In this document: in pieces, positions 26,038 to 37,656 of the stretch
How the letters are laid out: each line of letters opens with the position of its first letter
How positions within the stretch are numbered: the stretch's first letter is position 1
Assembly (NCBI GenBank): GCA_051294375.1
Contig: CM119268.1
Location: 7,088,861-7,152,860, forward strand
Direction of reading: 5' to 3'
Length of the DNA: 64,000 nucleotides
Origin: Paraspadella gotoi
Lineage: Eukaryota > Chaetognatha
Made by a program: the position numbers and the translations under genes
The notes under the pieces: model-generated
What the model saw: the letters and a program-made list of their open reading frames with translations, nothing else
Database searches by the model: none
Told to the model about the DNA's origin: nothing

Positions 26038-26140
26038 TCTATTTATTTATTTATTTAATTTATCTATTTACTTATTTATTTATATATTTATATATTTATA
26101 TATTCATCTATTTATCTATTTATTTCACCATCTATTTATT
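25966..26140. repeat. (TTTA)n tetranucleotide tract
   Basis: ATTTATTTATTT with a few TCTA and TATA variants over about 170 bp. Confidence 0.95.
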
Positions 26141-26266
26141 CATTAATTCATTCCTTCTCTCCCCCTTCTTTCTTTTCCTTCCTAACCTTTTTTCTCGATC
26201 GTCATAAAAGAGTGAAAAATCCCGTCCTCACCACACAGATTCTGATGACGAGGGTCGCGACGTTCG

Positions 26267-26302
26267 GGGTCATCCAAGGTCGTCCAAGGTCAAACAAGGT
26301 CA
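26267..26302 (+). promoter_or_regulatory. Four AGGTCA-type half-sites in 10-bp steps
   Basis: GGGTCA, AGGTCG, AGGTCA and AGGTCA begin at 26267, 26277, 26287 and 26297, separated by TCCA, TCCA and AACA. The layout fits nuclear-receptor direct repeats with 4-bp spacers (DR4). It is also simply a 10-bp microrepeat, so binding is an inference. Confidence 0.4.
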
Positions 26303-26319
26303 TCCGGCCAAACAAAAAG

Positions 26320-27050
26320 GGGACAGATTCGAGATGTCGACTTCTTGTTCTTCATTCGTGTCGCCATTAAAGAGACAAGAGATGATTTTTTTTTAAGGGA
26401 AAACGAGTCTTCGATTTACGAATTTAAGATGATTTCAAATATCGAAGAAATATGAACTGCTTTCCAAACGCTGGGTTTTTTATGGAACATTAAAGTGGCT
26501 TGAAATTAAAAAAAAAAATTACGTATTTAGAAAGTTTTGCTTCATTTACGTACGCATAATTGATTTTAGAATTTGGATTATAAACTCATTTTTTGAATTA
26601 ATAATGATTAATTAGACGTTTCGTTGTTTTTTTTTTCTATTTTCAAAACTTTGTTTTTTATCATCTTTCTGTCATTTCCCGCCGTTAAAGATTTTCTATC
26701 TCTTTATCAGCTTCTTCTTTTTCCTGTCTTTCTATTTTTTTCTGTCTTTTTTCTTTCTGTCTCTATCTTTCTCTTCTTCTTTCGCTATCTAGTGGGTTTT
26801 TACTTCCCCTTTTCTTCTTATTTCTGTACTTAATACTTACTACTTTCTACTACTTACTACTTAATACTAAGTATTTACTACTTCTTTTTTCTCTATCATT
26901 CTTGACTTGTAAACCCTTAGCTTTTTCTAACTTCTACTAACTTCTATCTGTCGGCCCTCAACTTCTTTAGTTCTTTCCTTTGTCCTCTGCAGTCCGTATT
27001 TTCCTTTCCTCCCTTTCCCTCTCATCTCGTCACTAACTTTCTCGCCAGTC
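26320..27050. other. Unassigned T-rich sequence
   Basis: Low complexity with TACTACTT repeats near 26830-26885. No gene. Confidence 0.5.
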
Positions 27051-27053
27051 CCC

Positions 27054-27056
<3 letters not shown>

Positions 27057-27088
<32 letters not shown>

Positions 27089-27256
27089 NNNNNNNNNNNN
27101 NNNNNNNNNNNNNNNNNNNNNNNNNNNNNNNNNNNNNNNNNNNNNNNNNNNNNNNNNNNNNNNNNNNNNNNNNNNNNNNNNNNNNNNNNNNNNNNNNNNN
27201 NNNNNNNNNNNNNNNNNNNNNNNNNNNNNNNNNNNNNNNNNNNNNNNNNNNNNNNN

Positions 27257-27285
<29 letters not shown>
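27057..27285. repeat. (CT)n tract interrupted by a gap (27089-27256)
   Basis: CT on both sides of 168 Ns, so the gap lies within one array. Confidence 0.97.
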
Positions 27286-27287
<2 letters not shown>

Positions 27288-27551
27288 TTCTCTTCTATCC
27301 CTTTTTTCTCCATGTCTCTATTTTTCTCTCTCTCTCTGTGTTCTTAAAATCGCTGCTGACGCAGATTATTCAGTTGGTCGGTCGGTCCATCTAAATGTCT
27401 ATTACTTTGAAGATTATCTTTTATCAAAATACAATACAATATATATATAATATATTATATATATATAATAAAAATTCAGGTTCACATAGAAAGAGAAATA
27501 ATCCACAAAGTGTAATAAAAATATAAATAAATTAAAAAGATAAACAACAAA

Positions 27552-27552
<1 letters not shown>

Positions 27553-27621
<69 letters not shown>
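27553..27621. repeat. (TTA)n microsatellite
   Basis: Pure TTATTATTA for about 69 bp; gives an Asn run on the minus strand. Confidence 0.97.
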
Positions 27622-27837
27622 TTTTCGTCTTTTCTTGTGTTTCTTTTCTTTTCTCGCGTGTTGTCGTCCATATTGGTCGGTTCCTTCTTAAACGTACTTT
27701 TTCTGTAACCCATTTTTATTTTAATTCCTGTTATGTTCAGTCTCGTTTTTCCGTGCAGTAGTTTTTATTTTGAAACGGTTAGTTCGATTTTTTTGCGGGA
27801 GGACAAAAGAAAATGTGGTGGGACATGTGGGCTTTCT

Positions 27838-27935
27838 ATTCTCTCTCACTCTCTCTCTCCCTCTCTCTCTCTCTTTCTCTTTTGTCTCTTTCTTTCTCTT
27901 TTTACTCTCTCTTTCTCTCTCTCTCGCACTATCGT
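27838..27935. repeat. CT-rich low-complexity tract
   Basis: TCTCTCTCC and CTTTCTCT runs. Confidence 0.85.
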
Positions 27936-28165
27936 CTCTCTCTTTCCCCTCTTCCTCACTTTATCTTACTCTTTTTATACCCTTATTTTATAAATTTACA
28001 ATATATGTTATTTTTCGGAAGGTTATGTTAACTTTTGCTTTAATTTGTCACTTTTATCAAAAATTAAAAACGATGATGTCGTCAACCGAACAAAAATTAA
28101 ATTTTAATGTATCAATTTGATAATTGCTTTTACTGTCTCTCCTCTCATGCTGTTTTGAACTCAGA

Positions 28166-28427
28166 TATTCTCAACTAAGCCTTCTTTCTTTGACGCTNNN
28201 NNNNNNNNNNNNNNNNNNNNNNNNNNNNNNNNNNNNNNNNNNNNNNNNNNNNNNNNNNNNNNNNNNNNNNNNNNNNNNNNNNNNNNNNNNNNNNNNNNNN
28301 NNNNNNNNNNNNNNNNNNNNNNNNNNNNNNNNNNNNNNNNNNNNNNNNNNNNNNNNNNNNNNNNNNNNNNNNNNNNNNNNNNNNNNNNNNNNNNNTATTC
28401 TCAACTAAGCCTTCTTTCTTTGACGCT
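28166..28427. repeat. Identical 32-bp sequence on both sides of a gap
   Basis: TATTCTCAACTAAGCCTTCT and the next 12 bases at 28166-28197 are repeated exactly at 28396-28427, with N from 28198 to 28395. This suggests an unmerged overlap or a tandem repeat collapsed at the gap. Confidence 0.93.
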
Positions 28428-28666
28428 TTTCAATCTGTCCCCTTCCTTTCCCATTCGCTAGCGACTTCAGCAAAACTCGAGTGCATAAATCATTTTCTGA
28501 CGTCGGCAGCGCATTCGCTCGTCCGTTCTCCGGGGCGATTCGTTCATTTTTTGAATTCGTTCACTCGTTTGTTTGTTCTTTTTGGGAGGCGTTCATCGAT
28601 TTCTAAAGTCATTTGTTTTGTATTTGTTACGTATGTTTAGAAATTTTAAATTCCTTTCTCCGTTCA

Positions 28667-28673
<7 letters not shown>

Positions 28674-28705
<32 letters not shown>

Positions 28706-29010
28706 NNNNNNNNNNNNNNNNNNNNNNNNNNNNNNNNNNNNNNNNNNNNNNNNNNNNNNNNNNNNNNNNNNNNNNNNNNNNNNNNNNNNNNNNNNNNNNN
28801 NNNNNNNNNNNNNNNNNNNNNNNNNNNNNNNNNNNNNNNNNNNNNNNNNNNNNNNNNNNNNNNNNNNNNNNNNNNNNNNNNNNNNNNNNNNNNNNNNNNN
28901 NNNNNNNNNNNNNNNNNNNNNNNNNNNNNNNNNNNNNNNNNNNNNNNNNNNNNNNNNNNNNNNNNNNNNNNNNNNNNNNNNNNNNNNNNNNNGAGAGAGA
29001 GAGAGAGAGA
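28674..29010. repeat. (GA)n tract interrupted by a gap (28706-28992)
   Basis: GA on both flanks of 287 Ns. Confidence 0.97.
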
Positions 29011-29299
29011 ATCCTTTTGGATATAAAAACCATAAAAACGGTGCAAGAAAACCATAAAGATCACTTGCAAAGTTCTCTTGATTCTTGTGTCACGAAATGA
29101 AACGACATTCTACTTCAAAAAACAAAGCGAACTGTAAATATATGTTTCTGTGATATATGATGATAAAAATGAATCACTTATCATTTCCCGGCCGGTGTCC
29201 CGATCTAAAAAAGTTTTTCTGTCTTTTTTATCGAAGTAAATGATTTCTATATCACTAATTCCCAACAAGTTAAAGAGTATCTATGTTAAAAAATAAAGA

Positions 29300-29331
<32 letters not shown>

Positions 29332-29532
29332 AAAGAAAAACAAGACGAATTGAATCATCTAAAACGTTAGTTGTCTCAAGACAACTTTGCCCTCCTCTTG
29401 ATTGATTGAAATTCTGCTTCTTAGGGGAGGGACTTGGAAAAAAAGGGAGAAAGTTGAGTGAAAAATAAAAAAAGTTGCAAAAGTAAGAAAAGAGAAAAAA
29501 ATAATCAGAGGAAGAAGTTGACATGAAGTCGT

Positions 29533-30055
29533 CGGCCTTATTTCTTTAGAACGCCTCATTTCATCATAAATTCGGAATTAAATTAATTTTTTAAGTTAGG
29601 GTTTTGGATTAGGTTATGGATTAAGTTAGTGATTAGGGTGAGGAATGAAGGTTAGAAACCTAGGTTTAGGGTTAGAGTTAAAGATTAAGCATAATGTTTA
29701 GGGTTAAGGTTAGAGTTAAAGATTTAGCATTATTGTTTATGGTTAGAGTTAAAGATTAACGATTATTGATTAAGGTTAGCGTTAGAGTTAAAGATTAAGC
29801 ATTATTGTTTAAGGTTAAGGTTAAGGAATAGGTTTGTGTCAAGAATTAGGGTTCAAAATTAGGGTTGAGAATTNNNNNNNNNNNNNNNNNNNNNNNNNNN
29901 NNNNNNNNNNNNNNNNNNNNNNNNNNNNNNNNNNNNNNNNNNNNNNNNNNNNNNNNNNNNNNNNNNNNNNNNNNNNNNNNNNNNNNNNNNNNNNNNNATA
30001 TTAAAATTAAATTTAAGAATTAAGGTTCTGAAATGGGTGATTTAAAAAAAACACT
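29533..30055. mobile_element. Element T copy C: telomere-like core, partly in a gap
   Basis: The left end (29533-29565) reads GGCCTTATTTCTTTAGAACG then CCTCATTTCATC, matching copies A and B. The core is TTAGGGTTAGAGTTAAAGAT-type text to 29873, then N to 29997. The right end is not clear. Confidence 0.5.
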
Positions 30056-30278
30056 TAAGTATTCTTGGCACCAAAGGTGATAAAGAATCTCATTTGTTTC
30101 AAAATTTATAAAGTTTATAAAGTTATAAAGTTTATTTATAAAGTAATAAAAGAACCCGAGAGAGAAGCACTTTATGTGTTAACACTAAAAACGCCTTTTC
30201 ATGAATTTTTGTCTCACATGATTATCGTTAGGCTCAACATATAATGTATTCCGAGTATTTTATTTTTATGGCTTTGAG

Positions 30279-30281
<3 letters not shown>

Positions 30282-30312
<31 letters not shown>

Positions 30313-30538
30313 NNNNNNNNNNNNNNNNNNNNNNNNNNNNNNNNNNNNNNNNNNNNNNNNNNNNNNNNNNNNNNNNNNNNNNNNNNNNNNNNNNNNNNNN
30401 NNNNNNNNNNNNNNNNNNNNNNNNNNNNNNNNNNNNNNNNNNNNNNNNNNNNNNNNNNNNNNNNNNNNNNNNNNNNNNNNNNNNNNNNNNNNNNNNNNNN
30501 NNNNNNNNNNNNNNNNNNNNNNNNNNNNNNNNNNNNNN

Positions 30539-30572
<34 letters not shown>
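30282..30572. repeat. (GA)n tract interrupted by a gap (30313-30538)
   Basis: GA on both flanks of 226 Ns. Confidence 0.97.
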
Positions 30573-30574
<2 letters not shown>

Positions 30575-30575
<1 letters not shown>

Positions 30576-31555
30576 ATGAATTTCAAGTATCATTAATTTC
30601 AAAACCGATTAAATGGGGACAATAGAGGAAAAAAAATTTTCTCATCCAAGGAACAAAAAAAGCGAAAAAAAAGAGCAGAAGCAACAAAATCGGGGATAAA
30701 ATTTTGATTCTTGGATAAGGAAATGTAAAAAAAAACACAACGTTTTTATTACAAAAAAATTGCCTTTTTTTCGGCCAGGATACGTTAGCCACATTTGATT
30801 TATGCGCTGATAAAAGCAAACATATCATAGCCGAAACATGTCCAAATTTTTGTGATAAAAACGTTGTTGTTTCCAACAAAATTTATTTTACGTTTTTATC
30901 GAGCNNNNNNNNNNTTAAGATTTTTTTAATCTCAAACGTAACGAAAGAAAAATTCTTGCGTTTGAAGATTCTCAGATGAGATGTTTCGGAGATTCGATGA
31001 AAATGATAAAATTTGATCTTAAACTAAAACTTAAACCATCGTTGTTTATACAAATAAAAACTTTGTTGCTTCTTAAAATTTGAACACGAAAAATTAAAGA
31101 CAAACTTTGAGATAAACGGAAACTAAAAAAAAAAAAATTAATAAAGAACAGAAATAAAAAAGGAAAAAAAAAAGGATAGAAAAACTCAAACGAAAACAGA
31201 TCGAAAGGAAAGGGAGAGAAAACATGGCGGGCGTTTCCGGGCAATGACTTTTCTCCCTTCATAAAATGGACGATCTCGCAATGAAAGGGAAAAAAGCGCA
31301 ATAAAAAGAATCGATACGGATTCATAAAAGAAGGAAATGATATCAGAGAAGTCCATACTGCTTTAAGTTAAAAAATATTATTACTTTGTTCAATAGTATG
31401 AAAAATATACATCATATCCCGAGACGTGGCTCTCTGAAAGGGGCGTAAAAATTTTCGGTTAGTGTCGTTTGGCCGAAAAGAGAAGAAATGCCATGAGAAT
31501 CGGTGGTAATTTGAATTAGAAGCTCTCGTTACGTTGTCAAATAATGGCCTAGGGA
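30575..31555. other. Unassigned A-rich sequence with a 10-N gap (30905-30914)
   Basis: No supported gene. Confidence 0.5.
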
Positions 31556-31556
31556 C

Positions 31557-31617
<61 letters not shown>
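31557..31617. repeat. (GA)n microsatellite
   Basis: GA with one GGGAG interruption. Confidence 0.95.
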
Positions 31618-31619
<2 letters not shown>

Positions 31620-31744
31620 GCTGTTTCTCTGTTTCGTGCTTCTCCTTCTCTTGTCATCGACAATTTGAGGAAGAAACAATCTCGTTTATCAATGACATAG
31701 AAATTCTGGTCAGAAACCTGGACAACGAGTTCCCAATGTTTTGC

Positions 31745-32490
31745 AGAGAATTGTGGGAAGGAAACTCGACTGATCGTTGGAAATGTGGGAAGGAAACTCG
31801 ACTGATCGTTGGAAATGAGGGAAGGAAACTCGACTGATTGTAGGAAATGTGGAAAGGAAACTTGACTGATCGTAGGAAATGTGGGAAGGAAACTCGACTG
31901 ATCGTAGGAAATGTGGGAAGGAAACTCGACTGATCGTAGGAAATGTGGGAAGGAAACTCGACTGATCGTAGGAAATGTGGGAAGGAAAGTTAACTGTTTG
32001 AATAGGATGTTAGTGGGACAGTCAACTGCTTGAGTATAATGTGAAAAGGCAAGTCACTGTTCTGAAGAATATATAAAGGAAAGCCGACTGCTTGAAAAGA
32101 ATATGAGATAAGTTGAGCTGATTGCTTAAAAGATGTGTAAAGGAAAGTTTACTGCTTGAATAAAATGTAAGTCTAGCATAGTCAACCGCTTAAAAATTAC
32201 GCAAGGAAGAGTTGACAGCTTGTATAGCTAAAGAATGTAAGAAGACTGAGTCAACTGATTAAAAAAAATAGGGTAAGGAATGTCTACTGTTTGAATAGAA
32301 TGCACAAAAGAAAGTCTACTGTTTGAATAGAATGTGGTGAAGAGTAAAATCCACTGCTTAAAAATGTCAAAAAGAAAGTCGACAGCTTAAAAATAAAGTG
32401 AGAAAGAGAGTCGACTGCCTGAAAAACATACAAAGGAAAGTCGACTGCTTGAACATAAAGAAAAGTCGACTGCTTCTGGATATTTTTGGA
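31745..32490. repeat. VNTR: 32-bp units grading into a degenerate related repeat
   Basis: Units of GAAACTCGACTGATCGTAGG followed by AAATGTGGGAAG recur every 32 bp (31761, 31793, 31825 and on) to about 31985. From 32000 to 32490 the array continues as irregular units around AAAGTCGACTGCTTGAA. The shared GACTG core suggests one array with an older, decayed half. Confidence 0.9.
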
Positions 32491-32627
32491 AAGACAAGGA
32501 GAAAGACTATTTCGAGTCAGCAAATGTGGCTGAGGCTCAAAAGAAAAAAGTCAGCGAAGATGCTGATTCGGGCTTAAAAAGAAAACGATTTGAATATGTC
32601 TGCTTGATTTATGTGGTTATGTTACTG
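32397..32627 (+). CDS. Exon candidate ending at a strong splice donor
   Basis: After a TAA at 32394 the plus frame is open for 77 codons and ends at ACTG|GTAAGG (GT at 32628), a strong donor, in phase 0. It includes GYFWKDKEKDYFESANVAEA and KRKRFEYVCLIYVVMLL: a charged stretch and then a short hydrophobic one. The first part overlaps the end of the VNTR (ESRLPEKH, ESRLLEHK). No convincing acceptor is visible; a GGAAAG at about 32487-32492 is the best available. A-rich composition favours Lys/Glu frames by chance, so this is a lead and not a firm gene. I recognise no family. Confidence 0.28.
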
Positions 32628-32704
32628 GTAAGGTATTTCGGCGAGAGACTTAGAATATGGGAATTTGTTGGAGATGTTGATATCAGAGTCAGGGAATCTA
32701 TGAC

Positions 32705-32707
<3 letters not shown>

Positions 32708-32748
<41 letters not shown>
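32708..32748. repeat. (GA)n microsatellite
   Basis: GA array of about 40 bp. Confidence 0.95.
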
Positions 32749-32752
<4 letters not shown>

Positions 32753-32759
32753 GTTTATG

Positions 32760-33330
32760 ATGGCGAAAGCGAGATTTTTTTGAAGGATTTATGTTCGACT
32801 GACTCGGGACGGATGACGGGGTGAGGAGAACTTACCCTCTCGTCTTCGGCATCGAACCTTACCTGACGTTTGAGGCTTGAGGCTTTGGGTAAGTTGCGAT
32901 GGAAAGGACTTCTTTTCCTTTCCTTAGCGGCGGGTTGTACGAGGATACAACAATTCTTAGGCGTTTAATAAAAGATAATTTTAAAAGACAAAAATAAATA
33001 TGATAATAATATATTAAGAAATAAAAATTAAGAAACCTAATAAATAAAGAAGCGAGTAAAAAAAATAATAATAAAAATGCATATTGATATGAATTAATAT
33101 ATATATAAATAGAAAAATAATCAATGAATGAAAAAAAAAAATACAAACCGGTTGGCTCGTAGTTATTGCTCGTTCTGCGCTTGGGCGTGGCTCTCCTAAC
33201 GCCCTGCCGAGAAGATGATGATGAAGACGAACGAACGACGACAGGACGACACAAGACGACACGACACGACGACAATGACGACGACGACAACGACCGTTGA
33301 AATGAGATTTTAATAGGCGCAAAAACCGGA
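32760..33330. other. Unassigned sequence with CGACGA-rich text
   Basis: AT-rich in the middle, with GACGACGA-like text at 33210-33300. No gene supported. Confidence 0.45.
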
Positions 33331-33349
33331 CTGTGGGATTTGGAGTCGA

Positions 33350-34300
33350 TGCTTGAAATGAGAGAGGAGAGAGAGAGGAGAGAGAAGAGAGAGAGAGAGG
33401 GGAGAGGAGAGAGAGAGGAAGAGAGCGGAGAGAGAGATATTGGGGTGGTTAGCAGTAACGAACGAATCTAAACCGTAGAAGTGAGGGGGGAACAAAGGGA
33501 AGAAGAGAGAAAGGGGGGGGAGAGAGAGAGGGAGAGGGGAAGGGAGGGGAGGAGAGAAGGAAAGAGAAAGAGGAAGGGAGAAGGGAGGAAGGGGAGAAAA
33601 GAGGAAGGAGGAAGGGGAAGAGTGGGGAAAAATAAAATATGAAAGAACTAATATCTCGAGAGGAAATTCTTGAGCAATTTTCCCTTTATGAATATCGTGT
33701 CATGACAGCGGAATCGGAAGATCAGGGATAAAAAATAATCGAGGGAAAAAATATAGGGGAGGAGGAGAGAGAGAGAGAGTGGAAGAGAGAGGAGAGGAGA
33801 GAGAAGAGAGAGAGGAGAGGGAAACAGTGGGGACGAATCCAACTCGGCATCTCCGTTTAAAGCAGGTTGAATTTGTTGTTGTCAAAATGAAGACTTTTTA
33901 GAGGATAAATGTAATGGTAATTGATACATAAGAGAGATAATGTCACGATATTATGGAATTAGGCAGAGGCAAAAAGAGGAGGCGGGAGAGAGAGAGAGAG
34001 AGAGAGAGGAGCGACGGGGAGGAAAAAAAAAAAAAGAGAGAGGAGATGAAGTAAGTGATTAGGAGAGAGGAAGAGGAGAGGAATGAGAGAGGAGGGGAGA
34101 AGAGAGCGAGGAGGAGAGAGGAGAGGTAGAAAAAGAAAAAGGGAGAGATGGAGGAGGAGGAGAAGAAAAGAGGGGAGGAGATAGTTAGAGTAGGATGTTA
34201 GGGAGATAAAGGAGAGAGAAGAGGGATTTTAAAAAGGAGAAATAGAGAGGGGATTCCGGGTGTGGAGAGGGACGGGCGAGAGAGAAAGAGAGAGACTGTT
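33350..34300. repeat. Polypurine region (GA/GGA-rich)
   Basis: Nearly all purine on the plus strand at 33358-33445, 33485-33630, 33755-33830 and 33965-34270, with ordinary sequence between. Potential triplex-forming DNA. All long frames are compositional. Confidence 0.85.
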
Positions 34301-34499
34301 TGGAATGTTTGGACTGATCAAAAAAGGGAAGAAAAATGGAAAAAGAAAGAAGGATTTTTCGCTCTAACACCGAGAAAAAGAAAAAAAAAAGGAAAAAGAA
34401 AAAAAAAACTGAAATGGAATTTTTTTTTTCCCGCGGAAAGAAAAAAAGATGGGTTTGGTCAGAAGGGACTTTTGTTTGAATGTCTGAGAAAATAAGTTC

Positions 34500-35235
34500 G
34501 GCCGCTAGAGATCGTCTCTATTGTTGAGGAAGACGCGCCGAAGATCGAGCGATGTTCTCAAAATCAGGGAAATATATATTTATTCAAACGATCGTAAATA
34601 ACTATAAAACTAACTATAAAAGTAATAACTATGTACTAACCTGATTGGGAAACCGGAAATTACTATTAGCAACTCCTAATGACAAGCTTTTTTCCCCTAA
34701 ATTCTAATGACAATTCTGATGACAACAAATGACAAAAATACCTCGTGACAATCCGAATTACAATATGTACCTAATTTTTATATATATTTATCTTTTCCAA
34801 ATCTCCATTGAATTTTTAAAAGGCATTCCCTGCGAGACGCCCTCTCTCGGACTCTCGAAATCTGCCTCACTTTGAAAAACAGTCGAATTGGAAAGTTCGA
34901 CGAATCGAGTTGTAAAATTATTTTTAAAATCTATTTCAAAAAAAATAAAACAAAATTTAAAATTTTTTTTTTTCATTTTCATGAAATCTGCCTTAGCCAA
35001 TTAAAAAGTTACAAAAACAATGAATTAATCTCCTCGCTAACATATATAATAATATAAAATAATATAAAATAATAATATAAAATAATATATTATGTATCTA
35101 ATATGAAAATTCCCTTTTTTTTTCCGCATTGCGTCTTGAAATGGATCACTGTGCTCGTCTCGCCTTCTCGAAGTTCGACGCCGAATAAATTCCGTCGAAC
35201 GTCGACGAAACTGGAATTGGATTTCCCTTTTTTTT
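34500..35235. other. Unassigned AT-rich sequence
   Basis: AATATAAAATAAT repeats at 35040-35100. No supported gene. Confidence 0.5.
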
Positions 35236-35238
35236 CGT

Positions 35239-35341
<103 letters not shown>

Positions 35342-35387
35342 GCGAGCCCAATTTCTGGTTATTTTTGATGCCAACTTCTTTTAAGGG

Positions 35388-35700
35388 GTCGTCGTTGTCG
35401 TCGTCGTCGTCGTCATCGTCGTCTTGGATATCGCCGTTGTATTTTTTGGTCCTATTGATATCGTCTTTGTCATCGTCGACGTAATTGTCGTCGTCGTTGT
35501 TGTCGTCATCGTCTTCGTCATCGTCGTCTAAATTGTCGTCGCCGTCGTCGTCGTTATCGTCAATTTTCGTCGTAGTTAAATTAGTATAACATATAACATA
35601 TAACATACAACATTCGTCCTCGACGCTGTTGTTGTTGTTGTTGTTGTTGTTGTTGTCGTATTCGCTGACGTCGTCGTCGTCATCGTCGTCGTTCGTCCTT
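35388..35700. repeat. Imperfect (TCG)n/(TTG)n trinucleotide tract
   Basis: TCGTCGTCG with TTG, TCA and GTT variants. The minus strand keeps an Asp/Asn-rich frame over the whole tract and on into the GA array; I take it as repeat-driven because the frame runs straight through the dinucleotide repeat. Confidence 0.85.
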
Positions 35701-35734
35701 TCTTTGTTTTTGCGGATTACGCAACTAAACATCG

Positions 35735-36204
35735 AGAGAGATTCATTTTTTTTCCCCCGCGTCTATTTTGGAGAAATTGCTTCGATCAATGAACTGAAAA
35801 CGAATGAATGTTTTACAGGCGGAATATCAGGCGAGGAATTATCGAATCAGGCCGCGATTTAATTGTTGATTGGTTTCTCGGCGAACCAGGCGGCGAATCG
35901 TCTATGGTTTACGGCGAATTGTTGGTTTTACGGCGAATGAGGGATTCAATATTTGCCGTTGAGCCAACAATTGACCGATGAATTAGTTGAATTATTTAAC
36001 GCTTCTTTTCCGTTAGAAGACACACAATTTGTGTTAAAAAAATTATATATTTCTTCCCTATTTTTATTTTATTTTTATAGTAAATGAAACAATGAGTTTT
36101 CTCTTTTTTTTTTACCAAAGGTTGTCAAGTCATTTTCTTTGTCTCAGTCTCTGTTTTGATCTCTCTCCTATGTTTTTAATTTGTCTCTCTTTGTATCTAT
36201 TTTT
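35735..36204. other. Unassigned sequence
   Basis: Mixed then T-rich composition. Short repeats around GGCGAATTGTTG and CGGCGAAT at 35880-35940. No supported gene. N from 36205 to 36255. Confidence 0.45.
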
Positions 36205-36255
36205 NNNNNNNNNNNNNNNNNNNNNNNNNNNNNNNNNNNNNNNNNNNNNNNNNNN

Positions 36256-36257
36256 AA

Positions 36258-36294
<37 letters not shown>

Positions 36295-36360
36295 CACCAA
36301 GGCAAGTTAAGATGAAAGGAGAGAGAAGGAGAGAAAGGAAAGAGATTTAAAGAAAGAATG
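36256..36360. repeat. GA-rich tract after a gap
   Basis: AGAGAGAGAG and AAGGAGAG text. Confidence 0.9.
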
Positions 36361-36869
36361 AAAATAAAACGGGAAGAACATGAAGAAGCAAATCTTAGGC
36401 TTCGCAAAGGAAAAAATACTCAAAATGCACTTATAATTATATAATTATATATTATATAAATATAAACANNNNNNNNNNNNNNNNNNNNNNNNNNNNNNNN
36501 NNNNNNNNNNNNNNNNNNNNNNNNNNNNNNNNNNNNNNNNNNNNNNNNNNNNNNNNNNNNNNNNNNNNNNNNNNNNNNNNNNNNNNNNNNNNNNNNNNNN
36601 NNNNNNNNNNNNNNNNNNNNNNNNNNNNNNNNNNNNNNNNNNNNNNNNNNNNNNNNNNNNNNNNNNNNNNNNNNNNNNNNNNNNNGTAATTACTAATTCG
36701 TAAAAGAGTCTTAATATCTAAAAACCGTTAAATGTCAATAATACTTGATATTTTTTACAGAACCCCAAACTTAAGGGATATCTTTTCCGTTTATCCCAGA
36801 ATTTAATTTCAACTTTATAATATTCATATCTATATATTTATAATAAATATAAATTATTTTTAAAATTAT

Positions 36870-37020
36870 AATTCAATCCCTAATCCGTAATCCCTAAACC
36901 TAACCTATTTTTAAACTCTAAACTCTAACCTCTCACCTTACGCCTAACCTAACGCCAATCCTTAACCTAAAATCACTAACACATCAAAGATAAAACGGGG
37001 CGTTCTGGGAAAATATGGCC
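36870..37020. mobile_element. Element T copy D, right part
   Basis: CCTAATCCGTAATCCCTAAA and CTAACCTAACG-type core words lead to a right end at 36991-37020 (AAAACGGGGCGTTCTGGGAA then AATATGGCC) like those of copies A and B. The left end is not clear; a gap lies at 36469-36685. Confidence 0.5.
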
Positions 37021-37185
37021 AAAAAAAATTGAATAAATAAACGAAAGTGGAATACGAAGTCACTATCCGCCGAATCCGGATATATAGACCGTCCCGTTTC
37101 TCTATTTCCCCCCCCCCTTTTTTTTATATCTTTTCTTTGGACATTTCATGTTTTTAATCTCGTTTTTATTCGCGGGTATCGATCG

Positions 37186-37186
<1 letters not shown>

Positions 37187-37222
<36 letters not shown>
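37187..37222. repeat. (TCG)n microsatellite
   Basis: GTCGTCGTCG for about 35 bp. Confidence 0.95.
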
Positions 37223-37223
<1 letters not shown>

Positions 37224-37656
37224 TTTTGTTTCATGTCACATGTAACATCTGTTTCCGCTATTCGCGCCGAGAATGTTTGGTAAAATAACATTTCGGAAAG
37301 AATGTACGTACGACTATTCTCTCCTGTTAATTTTATTCNNNNNNNNNNTTGCGATTGTTAATAGTTACATAACCGTTGATACCTCTTGTAGTATATGTTC
37401 ACCCGGACTACATTTCCAAATCGTGATCTTGATTCAATTTTTTTCACGGATCACCTTCGGCTGCTTTTTTGCTTCTTTCGGACTCGATACGGCTGCTTTA
37501 CTTGCGGTTTAAACCCTCGAATTTAATATGGTTTTTTAGATAATAATATTTCAAATTGAAACTATTTTATTTTGTATAATATATATGTTTATATTATATA
37601 TATTCGTACCTCACCGAAAAAAACCGTTTAAATCGTTTTACTTTTTTCATTTTTAG

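Noticed and set aside
31745-32490. CRISPR-like array (32-bp periodic units)
   Set aside because: Units are contiguous tandem copies without unique spacers, in a eukaryotic context; it is a minisatellite.
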